Notes: generated by a model not told the origin, from the sequence alone. Counted from the first letter of the stretch, positions 1 to 5,998 are shown. The stretch is 7,645 nucleotides of DNA from Dehalococcoidia bacterium (GCA_003552785.1 PUOQ01000088.1:1-7645); one strand, 5' to 3'. Made by a program: numbers and translations.

Positions 1-396
1 TGGCTCGCTGGTTGTTGATTTTGCTTCTACAACTTTTAGCCAGTCCGCGGGGGAGTCGTCCACCCAGAACCGGGTATAGGGCCCGCCAGTATTACTTATT
101 TCCAGAACAGCCTGCTTCTTTTCCGCAGGGCCTACGTCTTTAAAAATTACTTTTTCCGGCTTGAAACTCAATTTTGGGGGATTGTCAACCGGGCTGGTTC
201 TGGCATCTTTGAGGACGTTATAGGCAGCGTTAATCCGCTTTAGTTCGTTTTCAGCTTTAAGGCGCACCGAATCGGGCAGCCCTGAGGTTTTATCCGGGTG
301 CAATAGCTGGGCTTTGTAGATATACTGAGCGTGTATTTCCTTTTGAGTGGCATCAAGCGGAACACCAAGTATCTGGCAGGCTTCTTCCCAATTCAT
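1..396 (-). CDS. J-domain (DnaJ-like) co-chaperone with C-terminal beta-sandwich region, 3' end off the window
   Basis: This frame is open for 132 codons from an ATG at 396 to the left edge, so the C-terminus is missing. Residues about 3-65 form a J domain: helix I (EEACQILGV), helix II (IHAQYIYKAQLL), the invariant HPD at 33-35, then helix III/IV (ENELKRINAAYNVLKD). By family knowledge the HPD loop stimulates Hsp70 ATPase, so this should be a cytosolic co-chaperone. No Gly/Phe-rich or zinc-finger region follows. Instead residues about 73-123 look like an Ig-like beta-sandwich (KLSFKPEKVIFKDV, EISNTGGPYTRFWV), possibly a client-binding module. It is therefore not classical DnaJ. The start lies 6 bases after the TAG of the upstream vWA gene and has no clear Shine-Dalgarno, which suggests translational coupling. 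The J domain is certain; the partner Hsp70 is not visible. Confidence 0.88.
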   Translation of the reverse strand, partial: MNWEEACQILGVPLDATQKEIHAQYIYKAQLLHPDKTSGLPDSVRLKAENELKRINAAYNVLKDARTSPVDNPPKLSFKPEKVIFKDVGPAEKKQAVLEISNTGGPYTRFWVDDSPADWLKVVEAKSTTSEP

Positions 397-402
397 GATA
401 AA

Positions 403-1056
403 CTAGCGTTCAACAATTTGTTTTGGAGGGGGCAGCAGGTTCGACGCATCAGAAATTGCCTGTGAAAAAACTTCCCGGGTCACTTTTTTACCCAGTTCAG
501 CTCTGGTGGCTATTTTTTTCAGAAAGTCCTGGTCGGCATCATCAGTGCCGATGGTAATGATGTCTATTTTATCTGCCTTGGCCTTTTCAGCCTCTTTGAG
601 GGCATTTTTTTTGTGGTCGGGCTGGCCGTCGGTGGCAATAACAATTACCCTGGTTTTATCTTCTCTATGAAGGTGGTAATGTGCCATTTTTATGGCTTCT
701 GCCATGTTGGTGGAACCGCCGGCGCTCATTCCAAGAATGTGGGGCTCAATAACCCTTATATCGTGGGTCGGCTGGCATATGTGCTTTGCGTGTGAATCGA
801 AGCTGATAAGGCCTACCATGTATTCTTTGTTGAAAGCGTCCCGGGAAAAGCCAAGAGCTCCTTTTTTAACCTGTTCCAGTTTGGAACCCCTCATGCTGCG
901 GGAAGTGTCAATTACCAGGTAAACATAGGCTGCATCCTGTTCAAAGCGAACACTTGAAGGCCGCCCCCTGGGTTTAAAGCTGGTGTTGCCGATATTTACC
1001 GATACTTCCGTCGGTTGCCCGGTTTTACTTAGCTCTATGCCTTTCTTTTCGGTCAT
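403..1056 (-). CDS. von Willebrand factor A (vWA) domain protein, TerY-like
   Basis: The 217-residue protein is essentially one vWA domain (about residues 43-205) with short tails. The metal-ion-dependent adhesion site looks complete: DTSRS at 50-54 (D50, S52, S54), T116 in GGSTN, and D143 in ATDGQ. Family knowledge says such domains bind Mg2+ and mediate protein-protein assembly. With no signal peptide or membrane segment it should be cytosolic. The start is supported by GAAGGG (1065-1070) placed 8 bases upstream of the ATG. It is the first gene of a two-gene unit with the J-domain gene, 6 bases downstream, and a promoter sits just upstream. It resembles stand-alone TerY-type vWA proteins found near chaperones and kinases, but no ter-type gene is visible here, so the precise role is unknown. 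Confidence 0.9.
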   Translation of the reverse strand: MTEKKGIELSKTGQPTEVSVNIGNTSFKPRGRPSSVRFEQDAAYVYLVIDTSRSMRGSKLEQVKKGALGFSRDAFNKEYMVGLISFDSHAKHICQPTHDIRVIEPHILGMSAGGSTNMAEAIKMAHYHLHREDKTRVIVIATDGQPDHKKNALKEAEKAKADKIDIITIGTDDADQDFLKKIATRAELGKKVTREVFSQAISDASNLLPPPKQIVER

Positions 1057-1094
1057 GGGTTACACCCTTCATCAATGCTTTGAGATATTAGTTC

Positions 1095-1124
1095 AGTATA
1101 AAGCTTCTCTTGTATTCTTATCAA
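1095..1124 (-). promoter_or_regulatory. Putative sigma-A promoter for the vWA/J-domain unit
   Basis: Read on the minus strand, TTGATA (1124-1119), an 18-base spacer and TATACT (1100-1095) resemble a sigma-A promoter. The start would fall near 1088, giving a leader of about 30 bases that contains the GAAGGG ribosome site. It is back to back with the plus-strand promoter at 1133-1161. Confidence 0.5.
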
Positions 1125-1132
1125 GGTTATGC

Positions 1133-1161
1133 TTGTGTGTACGGCAGGGTATGATTATAAT
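1133..1161 (+). promoter_or_regulatory. Putative sigma-A promoter for the lipoprotein gene
   Basis: TTGTGT (1133-1138), a 17-base spacer and a perfect TATAAT (1156-1161) form a good match to the sigma-A consensus. Two more TATAAT words follow at 1177-1182 and 1188-1193 but lack a convincing -35. Eight bases separate this -35 from the -35 of the divergent promoter, so a single regulator could act on both. Confidence 0.5.
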
Positions 1162-1233
1162 AAACGCCGGGCGGTATATAATTCAAGTATAATCGCTATG
1201 CCGGTGCCGGCTGTTAATATGAAAGCTGGTTTG

Positions 1234-1644
1234 ATGAAACAAATATTTTTTGACTTTATTGCCCTTTGCCTGGTTTTCGGGCTGCTAGGACTGGCAGGGT
1301 GTCAACCAGGGCAGGAACCTGAATCGGGCGCGGAACAAACCGGGCCAGAAATGTTTAAGGTATCAAGCCCGTACTGTAATTATCCCTTTCCTATAGAACC
1401 CAGTTCTACCTTTTGTTTTCACGTAGAGGTAACCAATACCAGCAGTGTTGCTGGCGTATATGAGGCGGTTATAGAGGTTTATCAGGTTTTTGGAAATGAT
1501 AAAATTGAAGTCACAACCCTCAAAGAGGATATAGAAATACCTCCGGGCAGCAGCAGAGAGGTAGTATTTGAGCAAATGCATCTTTCCGAAGGCACCTACG
1601 AAGCAAGCATCGGTGATAGGGGTGTAAGGTTTGAAGTAACCTGA
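1234..1644 (+). CDS. Small lipoprotein with Ig/CARDB-like domain
   Basis: With the ATG at 1234 this is 136 residues. A lipoprotein signal peptide is plain: MKQ, a hydrophobic stretch, then the lipobox LAGC at 20-23. Cys23 would be lipidated, anchoring the protein outside the membrane. A Gln/Glu/Gly/Pro-rich linker (about 24-40) leads to a beta-rich domain (about 43-136) with the pattern VEVTNTSSVAGVYEAVIEV ... IPPGSSREVVFEQ ... EGTYEASIGDRGVRFEV. I recognise this as the Ig-like fold common in secreted proteins of Clostridia and archaea. Two cysteines (48, 61) could form a disulphide. The frame is open from an ATG at 1129, and other in-frame ATGs lie at 1198 and 1219. I chose 1234 because it has a weak GAAAG eight bases upstream and a compact signal peptide; 1219 is nearly as good. 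The ligand and role are unknown. Confidence 0.75.
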   Translation: MKQIFFDFIALCLVFGLLGLAGCQPGQEPESGAEQTGPEMFKVSSPYCNYPFPIEPSSTFCFHVEVTNTSSVAGVYEAVIEVYQVFGNDKIEVTTLKEDIEIPPGSSREVVFEQMHLSEGTYEASIGDRGVRFEVT

Positions 1645-1667
1645 GCTTGAGGCGGGGAAGACGAGTA

Positions 1668-1686
1668 TAGCTACAGTTGGTAGCTA
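1668..1686. repeat. Perfect 7-bp inverted repeat (hairpin)
   Basis: TAGCTAC (1668-1674) pairs exactly with GTAGCTA (1680-1686) around the loop AGTTG. It lies 23 bases after the lipoprotein stop. No T-run follows it on either strand, so it is not a typical intrinsic terminator. It could be an mRNA 3'-end structure or an operator. Confidence 0.45.
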
Positions 1687-1717
1687 AAGAAAAGGCACTG
1701 AAGAGAGAAAAACCCAG

Positions 1718-1829
1718 TTATCCGGTGAAAAAAGAAGTATCAAGATGAAAAATAATGCATATCTTGCCTGTTGACGCTTTGAGCTGCAATCAAGTAATAT
1801 ATTTGGTAGCCACTCTTTATTCGGTGAAA
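1718..1829. repeat. Short direct repeat pair, 13 bases, one mismatch
   Basis: TTATCCGGTGAAA (1718-1730) recurs as TTATTCGGTGAAA (1817-1829), 99 bases later. The copies flank the predicted exporter promoter: one upstream of the -35 and one just after the start. This spacing would suit a looping or dimeric regulator, but a chance match is possible. Confidence 0.3.
1771..1800 (+). promoter_or_regulatory. Putative sigma-A promoter for the ABC exporter operon
   Basis: TTGACG (1771-1776, five of six consensus bases), an 18-base spacer and TAATAT (1795-1800, four of six). Transcription would begin near 1807, leaving a leader of about 120 bases before the ATG at 1927. Confidence 0.45.
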
Positions 1830-1926
1830 TAGAATAGAGCCTTTAACCGGGATTAAACGGTGTAGTCAGTCGCCCCTGCTCTGAATATAAAACAAAATAC
1901 CCCGCTATATTACTGGAGGTATAATT

Positions 1927-2862
1927 ATGGGAACGCCAGGAAATGTGATAAAGATTTCAGGTTTGGTAAAGCGCTTTGGGAAGACGCTTGCTCTTGATGA
2001 GTTCAATATGTCGGTACAGGGAGGGGAGGTGCATGGCTTTCTGGGGCCCAACGGCGCCGGTAAATCCACAACCGTCCGTATTCTTCTGGGCCTGCTTCGC
2101 AGGGATGGCGGCGAGGTTAAGCTTCTTGGTGGAGACCCCTGGCGGGATGCAGTTAGCCTGCACCGCCGGCTGGCATATGTTCCGGACGACGTTAAGCTTT
2201 GGCCCAACCTGACCGGTGGAGAAGTAATAGACCTGCTGGGGCGGTTGCGGGGTGGGCTTAACCCCGGACGGCGGGCGGAGCTGATAGAGCGCTTCAAGCT
2301 CGACCCGACCAAAAAGTGCGGTACATATTCAAGGGGGAATCGTCAGAAAGTAGCCCTGGTAGCTGCTTTCGCTTCTGATGTCGAGTTGTATTTGATGGAC
2401 GAGCCCACCACGGGCCTTGATCCATTAATGGTGCTTACTTTCAGGGAGTATGTTAAACAAGCCCGGGACAATGGAAGTACAGTGCTTCTTTCCAGCCATA
2501 TATTTGCAGATGTAGAAGCCCTTTGCGACCGTCTTACCATCATTCGCAGCGGCAAATGTGTACAGGCCGGCACCCTGGCCGAACTGCGCCACCTTACCCG
2601 GACCAAGGTGCATGTCGAATCAGAAAAGCCCATTACCGGCCTCGACCGGCTTCAGGGTGTACATGCGCTCGAGCAAAACGAAAATGAGGCGGAATTTCAT
2701 GTCGATGTCGATGCAATTGACGATGTATTGCGCCACCTGGTTAATTTCAAAATAAAAGCCCTCTACAGCGCTCCGCCGTCACTGGAGGAGATATTCATGG
2801 GTCATTATGGGGAAGAGATGCCCTCCGGAGAGCAGGCAGGGGTTTCAGAGGTTTCAAAATGA
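1927..2862 (+). CDS. ABC transporter ATP-binding subunit, drug/polyketide exporter type
   Basis: This 311-residue cytosolic ATPase should drive export through the permease encoded next. Visible motifs are Walker A GPNGAGKST (40-48), a Q-loop region reading YVPDD (84-88), the signature YSRGNRQK (134-141), Walker B ending LMDE (156-159), the D-loop TTGLD (161-165) and the H-loop SSH (189-191). The C-terminal extension ends in SLEEIFMGHYG (285-295), typical of ABC-2 drug exporters. The Q-loop glutamine is replaced by aspartate, and the signature is SRGNRQ where LSGGQ is canonical. I recall such changes from tetronasin-resistance-like ATPases, so they are probably family traits and not damage. 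GGAGGT (1915-1920) six bases before the ATG fixes the start. The stop overlaps the permease start (ATGA, 2859-2862), so the two are coupled. The substrate cannot be read from sequence. Confidence 0.93.
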   Translation: MGTPGNVIKISGLVKRFGKTLALDEFNMSVQGGEVHGFLGPNGAGKSTTVRILLGLLRRDGGEVKLLGGDPWRDAVSLHRRLAYVPDDVKLWPNLTGGEVIDLLGRLRGGLNPGRRAELIERFKLDPTKKCGTYSRGNRQKVALVAAFASDVELYLMDEPTTGLDPLMVLTFREYVKQARDNGSTVLLSSHIFADVEALCDRLTIIRSGKCVQAGTLAELRHLTRTKVHVESEKPITGLDRLQGVHALEQNENEAEFHVDVDAIDDVLRHLVNFKIKALYSAPPSLEEIFMGHYGEEMPSGEQAGVSEVSK

Positions 2863-4496
2863 AAACCCTGACCGGGATTGGAGCGATGATAAGAGTTGCC
2901 TTGCGCCGTGACCGCATCCAGCTTCCGTTGTGGATAATATTGACCGGCGGTTTTCTTGCAGTCGCCGTGCCAACATGGAAAGGGGTTGTTCAAACTGAGG
3001 AAGACCTGAGAGCAGCCATTGAACTGTTTGCGGTGAATCCCGCGGCGCGCCTGTTTGGCATTGCTTCCGGTGGAGAGAGTATCGGCGAATTTGTAATGCT
3101 GGAAGCTTTTGCCACACTCTCCATTGTCGCCGGGCTGATGAGCTTTCTGCTGGTGGTGCGTCATACCCGGAAGAACGAGGATACCCGCCGGGCGGAATTG
3201 ATCGGATCATCCGTTGTAGGCCGGCATGCCGGCCTGGCTGCCGCGCTTATTCTGGCTGTCTTTGCCAATGTACTGCTGGCAACTGCCATTGCCATTGTCC
3301 TTATAGCAAACGGCCTGGCGGTGACCGGCTCTATTGCCATGAGCCTGGGTGTGGCCGGAGTGGGGATATCTATTGCAGGAGTTGCGGCTGTAACCGCACA
3401 GGTATATTCCACCTCCAGGTCTGCCAGCGGGATGGCGGGTGCGGTGCTGGCTGCTATGTTCGTGCTCTCCGGAGCCGGCAACATGCTTGGCCGCTATGAC
3501 GAAGCCACTGTGTGGGTGCACAGTGCCTGGCCTTCATGGCTTTCACCAATAGGGTGGGGCCAGCAGATGAGGCCGTTTGCCGAGAATGACTGGTGGCTTC
3601 TGGGTTTAAGTGTTGCTTTTTTCCTTGTTTTAAGCATGGCAGCCTTCTGGCTGGCAACGCGGCGAGACTTTGGCATGGGCCTTTTGCCGGAGAAGCCCGG
3701 CCCGGCCAGGGCGGCCCCGGGGCTGGTCAACCCGTTCGGTCTTGTATGGCGTCTGCAGCGGGGTGTGTTTTTTGGTTGGGCTATTGGAATGGTTGCATTC
3801 GGCGTTATATACGGTTCAATAAGCGGTGAAATCGAGGGCTTCATGGCAGAAAGCGAAACCGCCCGGGAACTCTTTGAGGTTATCGGTGGCACCGAGGTTA
3901 TGCTGGATGCTTTTATTGTTGCCATCACCGGTATCATTGGCATGTTGCTCGGAGTGTATATACTGCAGGTGACTTTGCGTATGCGGCGGGAGGAAGCAGA
4001 TGGTCAGGCAGAAGCCCTTTTGGCGACCGCGCTCAGTCGCTGCCGCTGGATGGCAAGCTATATATTCAATGCCCTGCTCGGTGTTACGCTTTTGCTCTTT
4101 ATTATCAGTTTAAGTGCAGGATTGGTCGCCGGGCTGGTACTGGGTGACACAGCGCACTGGTTGGGAGAGATTACTGCAGCTACGGTGGTTTATCTGCCGG
4201 CATTGATGGTCCTGGCGGGTGTGGTGGTAGCCGTTTTTGCTTTCCTGCCACAAAAGACAGCCATGATTGGCTGGAGCGTTTTTGCCATTTCTGTTATTTG
4301 CGGCCCGATAATCGGGGACATGCTCGACTTGCCCGAGGCTGTGCTAAACCTTTCGCCCTTTACCCATATACCCCAGATGCCGGCGGAATCTTTTAATGCG
4401 GCTCCTTTGCTGATAATGCTGGGAGTAGCCCTGGGCCTGTTTATACTGGGCCTGATATTTTTCAGGCGGAGAAACCTGAACCTAAGTTCCGGATAG
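2859..4496 (+). CDS. ABC-2 type exporter permease, fused double-half (tetronasin/polyketide exporter-like)
   Basis: This is a 545-residue integral membrane protein. By eye there are about twelve hydrophobic segments, near residues 22-38, 80-100, 125-150, 158-182, 190-210, 246-266, 300-320, 350-372, 402-427, 441-464, 467-486 and 515-535. The two halves resemble each other: RHTRKNEDTRRAELIGSSVV (101-120) aligns with LRMRREEADGQAEALLATAL (373-392), each after a long helix. It is therefore probably two six-helix ABC-2 units joined in one chain, which would pair with a homodimer of the upstream ATPase. That architecture and length fit the family once named exporters of polyketide antibiotics (TnrB3-like). 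The start overlaps the ATPase stop by four bases, with CAGAGG (2846-2851) seven bases upstream. A terminator follows at 4510. The specific compound exported is not inferable. Confidence 0.88.
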   Translation: MKTLTGIGAMIRVALRRDRIQLPLWIILTGGFLAVAVPTWKGVVQTEEDLRAAIELFAVNPAARLFGIASGGESIGEFVMLEAFATLSIVAGLMSFLLVVRHTRKNEDTRRAELIGSSVVGRHAGLAAALILAVFANVLLATAIAIVLIANGLAVTGSIAMSLGVAGVGISIAGVAAVTAQVYSTSRSASGMAGAVLAAMFVLSGAGNMLGRYDEATVWVHSAWPSWLSPIGWGQQMRPFAENDWWLLGLSVAFFLVLSMAAFWLATRRDFGMGLLPEKPGPARAAPGLVNPFGLVWRLQRGVFFGWAIGMVAFGVIYGSISGEIEGFMAESETARELFEVIGGTEVMLDAFIVAITGIIGMLLGVYILQVTLRMRREEADGQAEALLATALSRCRWMASYIFNALLGVTLLLFIISLSAGLVAGLVLGDTAHWLGEITAATVVYLPALMVLAGVVVAVFAFLPQKTAMIGWSVFAISVICGPIIGDMLDLPEAVLNLSPFTHIPQMPAESFNAAPLLIMLGVALGLFILGLIFFRRRNLNLSSG

Positions 4497-4509
4497 TTTT
4501 ACACTCTAA

Positions 4510-4571
4510 ACCGGGGTTTTGCTGACAGCCTTTTTTGATGAAGGTAACGTAAAGCCCCGGTGGTAATTTTT
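4510..4571 (+). terminator. Probable intrinsic terminator of the exporter operon, nested hairpin
   Basis: ACCGGGGTTTT (4510-4520) pairs with AAAGCCCCGGT (4551-4561): 11 pairs with one G-T wobble. A small inner stem, CCTT (4529-4532) with AAGG (4541-4544), lies within the loop. A T-run (4567-4571) follows. The outer loop is long for a terminator, but the GC stem, T-run and position 13 bases after the permease stop fit. Confidence 0.6.
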
Positions 4572-4574
4572 ACA

Positions 4575-4603
4575 TTGTTTTTCAAAAAAAATCCGGTTAT
4601 TAT
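4575..4603 (+). promoter_or_regulatory. Putative promoter for the YgjP/DUF45-like gene
   Basis: TTGTTT (4575-4580), a 17-base spacer and TATTAT (4598-4603, five of six). The -35 is weak. The -10 sits inside the CCGGT/ACCGG dyad at 4593-4609. The start would fall near 4610, giving a leader of about 65 bases. Confidence 0.35.
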
Positions 4604-4609
4604 TACCGG
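4593..4609. repeat. CCGGT-7-ACCGG inverted repeat overlapping the -10
   Basis: CCGGT (4593-4597) and ACCGG (4605-4609) flank the loop TATTATT. On the minus strand the stem is followed by ATTTTTTT, so it could also act as a weak minus-strand terminator, although no minus-strand gene precedes it. As DNA it could be an operator over the promoter. Confidence 0.35.
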
Positions 4610-4660
4610 GGTGCTTTAAAAGTATATAAGGCTCTCTAAAATTAAAAACCGCTGGCATTT

Positions 4661-4678
4661 GGAGAAAAAGCACAGTTG
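4661..4678 (+). promoter_or_regulatory. Ribosome binding site and TTG start of the hydrolase gene
   Basis: GGAG (4661-4664) lies 11 bases before TTG at 4676, slightly wide. The frame is closed upstream by TAA at 4643-4645, and no ATG or GTG is available nearby. A start here gives MQISIEGIDV, matching the usual N-terminal strand of the family, so TTG is the best start. Confidence 0.6.
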
Positions 4679-5362
4679 CAAATTTCAATCGAAGGCATCG
4701 ATGTCACCGTAACCTACAAAAAAATTAAAAGACTCCACCTCCGGGTTTATCCCCCGCTGGGCGAGGTGCGCGTATCAGCCCCCATGCATGTAAAACTACA
4801 AACCGTACGCGCTTTCGCAACTTCCAAACTGAATTGGATACGAAAGCAACAGGAAAAGGTAACCAGGCAGGCGCGCCAAGCCCACCGCGAATATATTGAC
4901 GGTGAAAAACATTATTACCTCGGCAGCAGTTATGCACTTCAAATAGTCCAAGCCGGCACCGGTTCATCTGTCAGTGTCAACGGTTCTGTTATTGAAATGC
5001 GCCCGTGCCACGGGGCAACCATGTTAAAAAGGCAGTCCTTATTGGAGGATTGGTACCGGGAGCGTTTGAAAGAAATCGTGCTGCCGCTTATTCAGAAATG
5101 GGAAGGGGTGATGGGAGTCAAAGTCACAGCCTTCAAGGTGAGGAAGATGAAAACCCGGTGGGGCAGCTGTAACCCGGGGAGAGGGCGCATTAATTTGAAC
5201 CTGGAGCTTGCCAAAAAGCCATTTGAGTGCCTGGAATACGTTCTTGTTCACGAGATGGTTCACCTGATAGAGCCCGGGCATGGCAAAAAGTTCAAAGCCT
5301 GCATGGACAGGTTTCTGCCCGGGTGGGAACTTTGCAAGGCGCGGCTTAAACACAGCCCGTAA
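4676..5362 (+). CDS. YgjP/DUF45 (COG1451)-type zinc-dependent metal hydrolase
   Basis: The 228-residue protein has the family layout: an N-terminal beta region (IKRLHLRVYPPLGEVRVSAP at 17-36), a helical middle, the TRWGSC motif (160-165), then the zinc site HEMVH (192-196) with a further histidine in GHGKK (H202). His192, His196 and His202 are the likely metal ligands and Glu193 the catalytic base. The length is normal for the family. No signal peptide or membrane segment is seen, so it is cytosolic. Family members are listed as putative metalloproteases (SprT/M48-like); as I recall, E. coli YgjP has been reported as a UTP pyrophosphatase. The true substrate here is uncertain. It appears to be transcribed alone, after the exporter terminator and ending in a region convergent with the next gene. 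Confidence 0.9.
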   Translation: MQISIEGIDVTVTYKKIKRLHLRVYPPLGEVRVSAPMHVKLQTVRAFATSKLNWIRKQQEKVTRQARQAHREYIDGEKHYYLGSSYALQIVQAGTGSSVSVNGSVIEMRPCHGATMLKRQSLLEDWYRERLKEIVLPLIQKWEGVMGVKVTAFKVRKMKTRWGSCNPGRGRINLNLELAKKPFECLEYVLVHEMVHLIEPGHGKKFKACMDRFLPGWELCKARLKHSP

Positions 5363-5391
5363 TATACAGCAGATTTACATAATATTACTCC

Positions 5392-5428
5392 AGGCCCGGC
5401 TCTTTACCGGTGCCTCTGCTTCTATTTT
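5392..5428 (+). terminator. Probable terminator in the convergent gap
   Basis: AGGCCCGG (5392-5399) pairs with CCGGTGCCT (5407-5415): eight pairs with one bulged T, and a CTCTTTA loop. A T-rich stretch (5420-5428) follows and overlaps the stop of the convergent gene. It suits the plus-strand hydrolase gene. On the minus strand no good T-run follows, although the stem could still shield that transcript's end. Confidence 0.5.
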
Positions 5429-5961
5429 ACGATCTTTAAAATCTTTTTAAACTTCTCGCCTCCGGCAACTTTCAGCAATTCAAAAAGGGCCGTTTCAACA
5501 CCCGTAAGGGCGATGCCTTCATGCCGCAGCTTGTCAAGGCCTATACGCTTGTTATCATCTGTGCGGGATGCGGTGGCGTCAACTACCACCTGGGCTTCGT
5601 AACCGGCAGCTTTCAGCTGCATGGCCGTCTGGTAAACGCATACGTGGGCTTCGATGCCTGCTATAAGTACCTGGTTGCGCCCGGTTGCTTTCAGTGCCCG
5701 GGTAAAGCCTTCATCATCGCAGCAGCTGAAGCTAAACTTGGGCACCGGATTAATATCCGGGAGCAGGTTTTTTATTTCGGGCACAGTTTCGCCCAGGCCA
5801 TCAGGGTTTTGTTCGGTTAAAATAACCGGCAACTCAAGAACTCCGGCGCCCTTGATCAGCTTTTCAAGGTTTTCGACCAGCTTTTCCTTTTCGTGCATGG
5901 CAACCGCCAGCCGGGCCTGAATGTCTATAAGTACCAGCACCGTGTTTTTTGCATCCAGCAT
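5422..5961 (-). CDS. Isochorismatase-family cysteine hydrolase
   Basis: This 179-residue alpha/beta protein has the cysteine-hydrolase triad of the family: Asp13 in LVLIDIQ, Lys75 in VPKFSFSC, and the nucleophile Cys108 in GIEAHVCVYQTA. TEQNPDGLGETVPE (49-62) and the SFSC segment resemble the ISOC1/ISOC2-like branch more than true isochorismatase or nicotinamidase, so 'isochorismatase' is a family name here and not a demonstrated activity. It is cytosolic. AAGGAAAA (5970-5977, minus strand) lies about 11 bases upstream of the ATG. A promoter at 5999-6027 precedes it. The gene is divergent from the catalase gene and convergent with the hydrolase gene. There are no signs of damage, and the tail is lysine-rich (EKFKKILKIVK). 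Confidence 0.9.
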   Translation of the reverse strand: MLDAKNTVLVLIDIQARLAVAMHEKEKLVENLEKLIKGAGVLELPVILTEQNPDGLGETVPEIKNLLPDINPVPKFSFSCCDDEGFTRALKATGRNQVLIAGIEAHVCVYQTAMQLKAAGYEAQVVVDATASRTDDNKRIGLDKLRHEGIALTGVETALFELLKVAGGEKFKKILKIVK

Positions 5962-5998
5962 AAGACATTTTTCCTTTTTAATTATTTTTTAATGCCAC

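Larger units (their letters stand above)
1645..1926. other. Intergenic region upstream of the ABC exporter operon
   Basis: I see no convincing ORF in this 282-base gap. It holds a perfect hairpin (1668-1686), a 13-base direct repeat with one mismatch (1718-1730 and 1817-1829), a promoter (1771-1800), and a leader of about 120 bases ending in GGAGGT (1915-1920) before the exporter ATPase. The leader can form a bulged stem: CTCT/AGAG plus ATTC/GAAT between 1813 and 1839, with loop 1823-1831. I do not recognise a known riboswitch class. Exporters of this type often have a TetR-family gene beside them; none is present here. Confidence 0.5.

Noticed and set aside
1..1056. Declaring the vWA/J-domain pair a tellurite-resistance or phage-defence system
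   Set aside because: No ter genes, nucleases, phage genes or mobile-element signs are visible. The domains alone do not justify that label.
1129..1233. Longer lipoprotein start at ATG 1129
   Set aside because: It would put 35 residues ahead of a well-formed lipoprotein signal peptide and would begin upstream of the TATAAT at 1156-1161.
1645..1926. Riboswitch (cobalamin or cyclic-di-GMP type) in the exporter leader
   Set aside because: I compared it with the conserved cores I remember and found no convincing match; only generic stems are present.
1905..2312. Minus-strand open frame of 135 codons opposite the exporter ATPase
   Set aside because: It is antisense to a gene with all ABC motifs. 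Its translation is Arg/Ser/Pro-rich with no recognisable domain, as expected of a shadow frame.
3161..3943. Overlapping minus-strand open frames opposite the permease
   Set aside because: They are antisense to a clear membrane protein, have unlikely composition, and lack a plausible start context or domain.
5521..5920. Plus-strand open frames opposite the isochorismatase-family gene
   Set aside because: The minus-strand frame carries the intact Asp-Lys-Cys triad. The plus-strand translations show no family features.
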